From Candidatus Eremiobacterota bacterium (GTDB lineage Bacteria > Vulcanimicrobiota > CADAWZ01 > Ess09-12), in NCBI GenBank assembly GCA_031082125.1, contig JAVHLM010000018.1, forward strand, positions 86,648 through 150,647: a stretch of 64,000 bases of DNA. The letters are read 5' to 3'. Numbering within the stretch: position 1 is the stretch's first letter; each line of letters begins with the position of its first letter. The notes beneath the pieces are model-generated. The model ran no database searches and was not told the origin of the DNA. It worked only from the letters and a program-made list of their open reading frames with translations. The position numbers and the translations under genes are program-made. Below, piece after piece: positions 57,350-64,000 of this stretch.

Positions 57350-59383
57350 TTATTCATTGCTGTCGATAAACCCCTTGTCAGAAGTATAGCAGGGGAGGTC
57401 ATCCCTGCCCGTCACTTCGCGGTGGTGCGCCCCGGCGCACCATATCCTGCATGAGGGAGGGCTGCTCTTCGACGGGTGCAAGGAAGAATAGCCATAGGGC
57501 AGGTCCTCGAGGGGGCACCCCGGCATCCGGTGAATGTAAGCAGGCACGAGGACATTGAGTGAAGGGGGATAGAGTCCCGCGTTGTCAGTGGAATACATCT
57601 CGAGCGCCGTAGCGATCCTTTTTATGTTGAACTGGCAGGCGGAGTAATACTGCTTATCCCGGTATTTTTCAGCCATGAGCTCCTCGTCTGGCCTCCTCCC
57701 GGCATGCTGCGCCGAGGGCATATTGATGGGACCTCCCCGGGGCGTTGAAAGCTCCGTGGGTTCATAAGGCGCTGAAGGAAGCTCCCCGGCATCGGGACCG
57801 CCGGATTCTTCAGGGCTGGCCCGGGGCGAAGACATCGCTGCCGAAAGAGGGCCGACGACGGTGACTGATGGAGAGGGCTCCTGCTCTGCAAGGTGAGGCG
57901 CCGGGATTGCCGCCGGATTCTCCATGAGGCCTGTAACGGCATCGTACTGGGGGAAGTCCTCCGCCCCCGTTTCCCTCTCATGATATGCTCCCTCGCACCA
58001 GAGAGTATAGCAGCGGGGATTGCTGGAACTCATGTAACCATAAGTCATTGCTTTTGCCGCGGGGCATGCGGGAAGCTTTTTCATGTAACGGGGTGTAAGG
58101 TCCGTGAGGGACAGGGGATAGAATCCCCCGTTGTCCATTGAATAGAGCTCAAGGGCAGGGGCTATGCTTTTGAGGGCTGAGGAGCAGTCCTTCAATGGAT
58201 CGGCATTCCGCCTCGGATGAACCGGGGTAAGAGGATATCTTGAATAGAAGTAGCCGACCGCCATGAGACTGATCAGGGAAGCGGCAAGAATATTATATCT
58301 TTTTAGTCTGAATGCCGTGAAGAGGCCAATGAAGGAAACTACCGATATTACTGCAGAGGTGAGGTAGGTCAGGCCCGCAAAAGTCATCGGTACCAGTTCA
58401 GCAATATGAGAGAGAAAGCCTGTCATCATATACAGGATAATGAATGCGATAAAGGCCGCCCAGAGGAACGGCAGGGGAGCAAGCCCCCGGAGAAAGTCCC
58501 TGAGAGCCTGAAATGAGAACAGAGGGGAGCCGGAAGGGGCACTGCCCTCCTTCTCGGCCTTTCTGAGGCCCTGGTGCACCTTTCTGAGGGCTTCTCCCAG
58601 GATCCTGACACTCTGGTACCTCTTCTCAGGCGCTTCGGCAAGGCATTTCGCCAGGACCATTGAGAGCTCCCGAGGCACCTGGGTGTTGAATATCCTGAGG
58701 GGCGGCACATGGAACTTGAACTGCGCCAGGTCCTGGCCGCACAGAAGGTGGTGAAAGGTGGCCCCCAGCGAGTAGATATCACTGCGCTGGTCGCTCTGGC
58801 TCCTGCCGTACTGCTCGGGAGGCGAAAAGCCCGGCGTCCCCAGGATATGGGTGTCCTTATTCCTGCCTGCCCTGAAAAAACGGGCAATGCCGAAATCTAT
58901 CAGGATGACCCTGCCCCGCGAGGTGACCATGATGTTCGAAGGCTTGAGGTCCCTGAAAATAAGCGGATCGGGGCTCAGGGAGTGGAGATACTCAAGGATG
59001 TCGCAGACTTTGAGAGCCCACCCCACGACGACAGGGAGCGGCGGCATCCCTTCCTCCATGAGGGTCTCAAGGGTTTTCCCCTCTACGTATTCCATTATCA
59101 GGTAATGGCAGGTGTCATATGAGAAAGTGTCCACCACCTTGGGAACGCCCGTATGATTGAGCTTTCTCAGGATGGCAATCTCTTTTTCATAAAGGATGCG
59201 GGCCTCAGAGCGCTCTTCTTCGCTCAGGGCGCCTTCCCATATTTCCTTGATTGCCCACTGCGCCCCCGGCACTTCCATGTCATCGGCCCGGTAGACGATG
59301 CCATAGGCGCCATGGCCAATGACTCCCGTGATTCTGTAACGGCCCGCCAGAACATCGCCGGCCTTCAGCTCCCTGCTTCTCAT
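57350..59383 (-). CDS. Ser/Thr kinase with two pilin-like globular modules
   Basis: The 677-residue protein has a Hanks-type kinase (about 10-270; GHGAYG, Lys46, FRDLKPSN with Asp145, DFG with Asp163), closely similar to the kinase at 37872-39284. Three or so membrane segments (about 310-395) follow. A first pilin-like module (about 405-495; SALKSIAPALELYSMDN, GFYPLSL, LPACPAA) comes next, then a Pro/Ser-rich linker and a second module (about 590-677; NIKRIATALEMYSTDN, LYPPSL, MPGCP). Each module ends in a WCxGxxH-type motif. No prepilin cleavage site is seen. The gene may be read from a leaderless transcript because a TATAAT box lies only 10 bases before the ATG. Confidence 0.88.
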   Translation of the reverse strand: MRSRELKAGDVLAGRYRITGVIGHGAYGIVYRADDMEVPGAQWAIKEIWEGALSEEERSEARILYEKEIAILRKLNHTGVPKVVDTFSYDTCHYLIMEYVEGKTLETLMEEGMPPLPVVVGWALKVCDILEYLHSLSPDPLIFRDLKPSNIMVTSRGRVILIDFGIARFFRAGRNKDTHILGTPGFSPPEQYGRSQSDQRSDIYSLGATFHHLLCGQDLAQFKFHVPPLRIFNTQVPRELSMVLAKCLAEAPEKRYQSVRILGEALRKVHQGLRKAEKEGSAPSGSPLFSFQALRDFLRGLAPLPFLWAAFIAFIILYMMTGFLSHIAELVPMTFAGLTYLTSAVISVVSFIGLFTAFRLKRYNILAASLISLMAVGYFYSRYPLTPVHPRRNADPLKDCSSALKSIAPALELYSMDNGGFYPLSLTDLTPRYMKKLPACPAAKAMTYGYMSSSNPRCYTLWCEGAYHERETGAEDFPQYDAVTGLMENPAAIPAPHLAEQEPSPSVTVVGPLSAAMSSPRASPEESGGPDAGELPSAPYEPTELSTPRGGPINMPSAQHAGRRPDEELMAEKYRDKQYYSACQFNIKRIATALEMYSTDNAGLYPPSLNVLVPAYIHRMPGCPLEDLPYGYSSLHPSKSSPPSCRIWCAGAHHREVTGRDDLPCYTSDKGFIDSNE

Positions 59384-59392
59384 AACATTTCA

Positions 59393-59398
59393 ATTATA
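59393..59398 (-). promoter_or_regulatory. TATAAT box just upstream of the kinase start
   Basis: On the minus strand TATAAT occupies 59398-59393 and the ATG starts at 59383. A transcript from this box would begin within a few bases of the ATG. No Shine-Dalgarno is visible and the -35 region is poor, so a leaderless message is possible. Confidence 0.45.
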
Positions 59399-59518
59399 CC
59401 ACGGGCAGAACATGACGAAAAGACGGGAGAAGCCAATTTTTTATGAAGCCGGTAATTCACGGCTCATAATAGTTCAATGAGACTAGAGCGTAGGATCGAT
59501 GTAATTATGAATGATTCT

Positions 59519-59527
59519 TGTTATAAT
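59519..59527 (+). promoter_or_regulatory. Extended -10 promoter of the GH114 lipoprotein gene
   Basis: TGTTATAAT at 59519-59527 is a full extended -10 element (TGn followed by TATAAT). No good -35 is seen. It is about 92 bases before the ATG at 59619, in the 235-base divergent gap to the kinase gene. Confidence 0.55.
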
Positions 59528-59618
59528 TATGTGGCGGGAAAAAAGAGCTCCGCCTGAGAAGGACAGTGTCAGGCCAAGAAATGAAAATATCGCACCATCA
59601 ACCAATCCTGGAGGAATC

Positions 59619-61838
59619 ATGCAACACATTTCCGAAAAAAATTACCTCTCTCTGGTCCTTGCGCTTTCCCTGGCGCTTCTTGTCAGCGGGTGCGGGGGAA
59701 ACGGGCCCACATCTCTTGACTCTGTAAATCCCGAGCTCTCATCGTCAAAGGTGGCTGATTCTGCCCCTCTGCCGACTTCCATGGCAAGGCCGCAGAACCT
59801 GGACCCTTCTGCAGCGCTTGAGCCCACCAGTGAAGCCGCTGCCACCAGAGCCCCCTCTGCGGCGAGGGCTGCCCTTCTTCCCAAGCCTCTCTCCGCGGTG
59901 AAAACCTGGGCCATCCAGCTTGACAATATCGAAGGAAGCGGTTCCGTCACCGCATTGGCTGATTCTGCTTACGATATCCTCGTACTTGAGCCTGTCTCGA
60001 CTCTCAAGGGCTCGACCTTTGACACGAAATCCATGGTGAGCACCATAAAAGCCTCAGCAGCAAGCGGCGGAACAAACAGGAAGCTGGTCCTGGCATATAT
60101 CGACATAGGACAGGCTGAATCATGGCGCGCCTACTGGACCTGGTCCACGGGCTACACGGGGAGCGGCCCTCTTCCCGCGGACTGGCCCTCCTTTATCGCA
60201 GGCCCCGGTGCCTCTGGATCGGCAGAGGCCTTCCCCGTGGCCTTCTGGGAGCCTCAATGGCAGGATATCATCATATACGGACAGAGAAGCCTCGTCAACG
60301 AAGCTCTCAACGACGGCTTTGACGGGGTATTTCTTGACTGCGTGGATTTCTACAAGGATCCCTCCGTGATTGAACTTGCAAAGACCGCCGGCAGGGACAC
60401 AGCCCAGGAAATGGCTTCATTCATTGAAAAAATCAGGCTCCATGGGCAGGCGAAAACTCCAGGGTTTCTCATCATGCAGAACAATGCTGCCGACCTTGCA
60501 CAGAAGTGCCCCGCCTCCATGCAGAATATTGACCTCATCAGCCAGGAGGCGGTGTGGTATACCGGGGCTTCAACGAGCAGATGGAATGATTCCAGCGGCT
60601 ATGACAGGGCCGTACCGGCAGGCACGAGCCAGTCACTCATCACCCTGCTGAAGCCATACAGGAATGCCGGAAAGGTAGTCTGCGACCTTGAGTATGCAAA
60701 AAAATACGCGGGCAAAGCTTACCGCAATGGATCAGCCCAGGGCTACCTGACCTACTGCTCCAGGACGTCCCTTTCAAGGCTCACCACTACACCGCCTCCC
60801 GCGTACAACTCACCAGCACCCACGCCTTCACCGACTGTATCACCCTCTCCATCCCCTTCGCCGACGCCTGTCCCCACTGCATCACCATCACCTTCTCCAG
60901 CTCCGTCCCCTTCCCCGGTTCCCTCACCGGCAACGGGCCTCTCCCCCATCCCCCTGTCACAGGTAAAGAGCTGGGCTATTCAGCTTCAGAACACCGACAC
61001 AAGCCAGGCAGCGGCGACCCTTGGCTCGTCGAGATATCACATGCTGATACTGGAAGGGAATAATACCATCAAGGGATCATCTTTCAACACCAGGGCCATG
61101 ACAGATCAGCTCAAGGCCACCTATGCCGGCAGCGGTCCCTGGAGAAAGCTCCTCATCGCCTACACGAGCATCGGTGAAGCCGAGGATTACCGGAGCTACT
61201 GGACATGGGCCTCCACGTGGCCGTCTTTCATCATCACTGCAAACAGCCAGTGGGTGGGAAACTACCCCGTGGCCTTCTGGGACCCCGCATGGAAAAATAT
61301 CGTCATCTACAATAATGACAGCCTTGTGAACCAGGCCATAAACGGCGGATTTGACGGGATATTCCTGGACGTGGTGGATGTCTTTCTTCTCCCCGAAGTG
61401 GCCGACAGGGCGGCGCTGGAAGGGAAAAACCCGGCACTGGAGATGGCGAACCTCCTCCAGGAGATCCGCGCTTACGCTCAGAGCAGGAAGCCCGGCTTCC
61501 TGATAATCCAGAACAACGCCCTCGAGCTTGGGATAATGCGCCCTGAATCAATAAGCTCCATCGACGCCATTCACCAGGAATCAATCTGGTACGAGGGAAC
61601 AAAGCCGGGATGGAACGTGTCAGGCAGCGCCGACAGGGTCGTCAACTCCGCCTGGACTGCTGATTATCTCCAGAACCTGCCGGTTTACATGAGCGCCGGG
61701 AAGCCCGTGTTTGACCTGGAATACGCGAAGACCTATGCAGGAACCGCCTATGCCAGCTCGCTTGCCCGGGGCTTCATACCTTACTGCTCCCAGACCGCAT
61801 TATCGCAGCTCACGACGACACCGCCTCCCAATTACTAG
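59619..61838 (+). CDS. Lipoprotein with two GH114-like domains
   Basis: The start is the ATG at 59619 (TGGAGGA ribosome site), giving 739 residues; an ATG at 59511 lies upstream of the promoter. A lipobox (LLVSGC, Cys25) marks it as a membrane-anchored lipoprotein. Two copies of a TIM-barrel domain (about 95-390 and 450-739) share VKTWAIQL/VKSWAIQL, LILE, IDIGQAESWRAYWTW/TSIGEAEDYRSYWTW, PVAFWEPQW/PVAFWDPAW, GFDGVFLD/GFDGIFLD and DLEYAKKYAGKAY/DLEYAKTYAGTAY motifs, matching GH114 (endo-alpha-1,4-polygalactosaminidase and TM1410 relatives). A Pro/Ser/Thr linker (about 400-450) joins them. It should act on amino-sugar polysaccharides at the cell surface. A strong terminator follows. Confidence 0.9.
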   Translation: MQHISEKNYLSLVLALSLALLVSGCGGNGPTSLDSVNPELSSSKVADSAPLPTSMARPQNLDPSAALEPTSEAAATRAPSAARAALLPKPLSAVKTWAIQLDNIEGSGSVTALADSAYDILVLEPVSTLKGSTFDTKSMVSTIKASAASGGTNRKLVLAYIDIGQAESWRAYWTWSTGYTGSGPLPADWPSFIAGPGASGSAEAFPVAFWEPQWQDIIIYGQRSLVNEALNDGFDGVFLDCVDFYKDPSVIELAKTAGRDTAQEMASFIEKIRLHGQAKTPGFLIMQNNAADLAQKCPASMQNIDLISQEAVWYTGASTSRWNDSSGYDRAVPAGTSQSLITLLKPYRNAGKVVCDLEYAKKYAGKAYRNGSAQGYLTYCSRTSLSRLTTTPPPAYNSPAPTPSPTVSPSPSPSPTPVPTASPSPSPAPSPSPVPSPATGLSPIPLSQVKSWAIQLQNTDTSQAAATLGSSRYHMLILEGNNTIKGSSFNTRAMTDQLKATYAGSGPWRKLLIAYTSIGEAEDYRSYWTWASTWPSFIITANSQWVGNYPVAFWDPAWKNIVIYNNDSLVNQAINGGFDGIFLDVVDVFLLPEVADRAALEGKNPALEMANLLQEIRAYAQSRKPGFLIIQNNALELGIMRPESISSIDAIHQESIWYEGTKPGWNVSGSADRVVNSAWTADYLQNLPVYMSAGKPVFDLEYAKTYAGTAYASSLARGFIPYCSQTALSQLTTTPPPNY

Positions 61839-61859
61839 CACCCCTCCGGTCAAGGAAGG

Positions 61860-61903
61860 CGACGGCCGCTTTTTCCCGGTAAAAAAGTGGCTGTCGGTTT
61901 TTT
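61860..61903 (+). terminator. Intrinsic terminator after the GH114 gene
   Basis: A 15-base-pair stem (61860-61874 with 61882-61896, two G-U pairs) closes a seven-base loop and is followed by G and six T residues at 61898-61903. It clearly ends the GH114 transcript; the next gene must have its own promoter, for which I found no convincing box. Confidence 0.9.
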
Positions 61904-62023
61904 GCAGGTTTCCGGGACAGCGTGAAGAAGTGAGAAGACAGATGGCACGATATAAGCCGTCGCTTTCCATCACTAAAAGCTGCATCAGAAGAACTGCAAA
62001 ATGAACCATCAAGGAGGCACACC

Positions 62024-64000
62024 ATGAAGCACGCGGCCGTAAAATCAGTTTTCCTTCTGCTCTTTACGCTGCTCCTTGCCGGGAGCGCCCTGGCAGGATC
62101 CGGCACCGTGCAGAACGGCGTCGTCAACCTGAGCATCAGCATCGAGGCCGGTGTCCCTTACGACGCCGCACTGATAGGCAAGATAAAGACGAAATTCACC
62201 GAGGGCTCCCAGTACCTTTACAACGCCACGCTCAAGCAGAACCGTTTCGGGAAGCTCATCATCATAGTCCCCGATGCCTGGCCCACCATCGAAGGCGCCG
62301 TGGCCCTCGGCGACCTGAAAAGGGAGAAGGCCGATGTGAAAGTGACTGAGGGGAAGGTTGCAAATGCCCGGGTAAGCGCCTTCGGCAGCGACACGGGCTG
62401 CATCAACCTCGGCACGACGAACCTTAACTCCAACACATGCAAATCCACCATCACCCACGAGTTCGGGCACTATGCCTACGGCCTCAGCGATGAATACTGC
62501 CTCTATGTCCCCCGGTGGGAAGGGGGCGAATGGGTCTGGTACCAGGTCTTCAAGGACGGCAACGGCAACTGGAACAAGTGCTCCAAGGACGTCACGTGGG
62601 AGGTGGACCCCGTTGAGGCCGCCATGGGCAGCGGCTACAGCTACCCTGTCTCGCCCTCGTCCCCTGAAACCAATCATGTGTCCATCATGTGGTTTCACCA
62701 CGTCTCACCCGTCACCGATTTCTGCAGCGCTTCAAATCATAACGCGGCATGCAACCACGCTCAGAACTCAAAAAACAGCTTCAAGTCCTGCTGGGACGTG
62801 ATGGCCTCCCAGACTGCCTTTTCCCTCAAGAAGCCCGGCGACACACCGATTGCCACCATCACCTATCAGGCTCCCGATTTCGAGATAAGGCAGAAGCCTG
62901 CGGACGCCACGGGCCAGAGAACAGTGAAAGAGAGAGACCTGGAGCTTCTCGCCGAGACTGACGAGGAAGCCTACAGCTATCCGCGGGTTCCTTACATTGT
63001 GGCTGAAATAGACAACCAGGGCGTGCCGATAAGGAGCGCCGTGGTGAAGGCCATCATCACCAGGCCCGACGGCAGCGAGACCAGCGTAACCCTGAGCGAC
63101 AACGGCCTTCAGGGCGACAGCACGCCTGTTGACGGCGCCTATGAAGGATTCTTCATCGATTATAACGGCGACGGCGAATACAAGATCAGGATCACTGCCG
63201 ACAACTCGAACCACACCGCCGTGGAGGGCTTCGGCTTCTCCGACCCCGACGAGTACGGCAGCATGAAAGAGGTACGACAGGCAAAGGGGAAAGCGGTGCC
63301 CTATGATTTCAGCCTCGTGGCCACGCTCCCTTCCATCAGGCTTACAGGCTATTCGGGGCAGGAAAAGATTCCCCCGGGAAAAATCACGATACTGCATTCC
63401 CTTATACTCACCGACGGCCAGGCGCAGCTCCAGTGGATCGCTCCGGGTGATGACCAGTACGAGGGCCAGGCCCATGCCTACGAGATCAGGTATTCCGCGG
63501 GCCCCATAAGCACTGACGCGGAATGGAATAATGCCACCGCGGTAAGCAATCCCCCCACTCCCCAGCCCTCAGGCTCCCAGGAAAGCTTCTCCTTCCCTCT
63601 GCAGCAGCAGGGCACTATCTACCTCGTGGTGAGGGCTCTTGATGAGAACGGGACACTCTCGGCCCTCTCCGACAACGTGCTCATTGACACCTCGAAGGCT
63701 GCTCCCTCCGCCGAAACAAATATGCCTTATCTGGGCGCTTCAGGCTCATCAGGAGGCGGGGGGTGCTTCATCGCAACAGCCGCCTATGGCTCATATCTGG
63801 ATCCCCATGTAAATTCTCTCTGCGTGTTCCGCGACAGGCACCTTATGAGGAATGCCCTGGGAAGAAGCTTTGTAAGGTGCTACTATCAGCTTTCCCCGCC
63901 ATTCGCCGCCGTCATATCGAGAAATGAAACTCTCAGAGCTGCCGCGCGCTGGCTCCTGACCCCCGTGGTCTTCGCCGTGGAAAGCCCTCTTGCGGCTCTT
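62024..64000 (+). CDS. Secreted zinc metalloprotease with CFI-box C-terminus (cut by the window edge)
   Basis: The gene starts at the ATG at 62024 with an AAGGAGG ribosome site and stays open to the end of the window (659 codons seen; the C-terminus lies outside). A signal peptide (LLLAGSALA) is followed by a metalloprotease domain with [15 protein letters not shown]: zinc ligands His145, His149 and probably Asp156 or Glu157, as in the HExxHxxxGxxDE motif of CLCA-type proteases. A strand-rich region resembling bacterial Ig and fibronectin-like folds follows (about 270-560). Near the end a Gly-rich stretch leads into [10 protein letters not shown], then [25 protein letters not shown], the CFI-box C-terminal domain found in many secreted proteins of complex bacteria. 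The role of that tail is unknown. Confidence 0.88.
   Translation, partial: MKHAAVKSVFLLLFTLLLAGSALAGSGTVQNGVVNLSISIEAGVPYDAALIGKIKTKFTEGSQYLYNATLKQNRFGKLIIIVPDAWPTIEGAVALGDLKREKADVKVTEGKVANARVSAFGSDTGCINLGTTNLNSNTCKSTITHEFGHYAYGLSDEYCLYVPRWEGGEWVWYQVFKDGNGNWNKCSKDVTWEVDPVEAAMGSGYSYPVSPSSPETNHVSIMWFHHVSPVTDFCSASNHNAACNHAQNSKNSFKSCWDVMASQTAFSLKKPGDTPIATITYQAPDFEIRQKPADATGQRTVKERDLELLAETDEEAYSYPRVPYIVAEIDNQGVPIRSAVVKAIITRPDGSETSVTLSDNGLQGDSTPVDGAYEGFFIDYNGDGEYKIRITADNSNHTAVEGFGFSDPDEYGSMKEVRQAKGKAVPYDFSLVATLPSIRLTGYSGQEKIPPGKITILHSLILTDGQAQLQWIAPGDDQYEGQAHAYEIRYSAGPISTDAEWNNATAVSNPPTPQPSGSQESFSFPLQQQGTIYLVVRALDENGTLSALSDNVLIDTSKAAPSAETNMPYLGASGSSGGGGCFIATAAYGSYLDPHVNSLCVFRDRHLMRNALGRSFVRCYYQLSPPFAAVISRNETLRAAARWLLTPVVFAVESPLAAL

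Noticed and set aside
60815-60945. Repeated TCACC/CCTTC words as a DNA repeat
   Set aside because: They encode the Pro/Ser/Thr linker between the two GH114 domains.
1-64000. Phage, transposon, integron or CRISPR-Cas elements
   Set aside because: No transposase, integrase, capsid, Cas gene or repeat-spacer array was found, and gene style is even across the window.

Overview
The window is bacterial DNA from an organism that is rich in G and C, with Shine-Dalgarno sequences before most genes and sigma70-like promoters (two are TTGACA/TTGACC - 17 bp - TATAAT). Lipoprotein signals, a secretin-type domain and a type II secretion / type IV pilus ATPase point to a Gram-negative-type envelope. The heavy load of Ser/Thr kinases, WD40, ankyrin, TPR, nucleotide-cyclase, cyclic-nucleotide-binding and formylglycine-enzyme-like domains fits a complex signaller such as Myxococcota, Planctomycetota or an uncultured phylum (Eremiobacterota/Xenobia is my best guess, from the pilin-like motif style). 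Nothing here fixes the taxonomy. 2-hydroxyacyl-CoA dehydratase-like proteins and a YfcC-type carrier hint at an anaerobic or facultative lifestyle. I see no rRNA, tRNA, CRISPR array, transposase or phage gene. No gap between genes exceeds about 240 bases.

Layout. 0-5 kb: a secreted coiled protein, a PHA-granule-type small protein behind a receiver-PAS-PAS histidine kinase, and a MshEN-DUF4419 fusion. 5-11 kb: a membrane GT-C/TPR protein, a pair of unknown cytosolic proteins, and an isoaspartyl dipeptidase with its likely carrier. 11-18.5 kb: a 90-residue protein, a radical SAM/SPASM enzyme, an ankyrin-DUF4919 protein and a kinase-TPR-WD40 protein. 18.5-21.3 kb: a nucleobase permease and an MFS exporter. 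21.3-31.2 kb: a surface-glycan island (three glycosyltransferases, B12-binding radical SAM, histidine phosphatase, heparinase II/III-like, GSCFA protein, methyltransferase). 31.1-36.3 kb: a minus-strand operon running from a PilB/GspE-like ATPase and a secretin-domain protein into a methyltransferase and two 2-hydroxyacyl-CoA dehydratase-like subunits. 36.5-41.5 kb: a membrane GAF sensor, a kinase-pilin fusion co-transcribed with a PQQ-type propeller from a perfect consensus promoter, and a methyltransferase that seems to start at ATC. 41.5-52.5 kb: a three-gene operon encoding a metallo-beta-lactamase-fold protein with two cNMP-binding domains followed by two giant cyclase-like/STAND ATPase/FGE-like proteins. 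52.6-64 kb: ferredoxin-nitroreductase, a metallophosphoesterase, a PqqD/degenerate-M50/tandem cNMP-binding membrane protein with a pseudopilin-like partner, a second kinase with two pilin-like modules, a double GH114 lipoprotein and, running off the right edge, a zinc metalloprotease with a CFI-box C-terminus.

Two themes stand out. The first is cyclic-nucleotide signalling: one gene keeps both cyclase metal aspartates, and its operon partner plus a nearby membrane protein carry intact cNMP phosphate-binding cassettes. The second is the reuse of type IV pilus / type II secretion parts (MshEN, secretin N-domain, PilB motor, pilin globular domains) inside signalling proteins.
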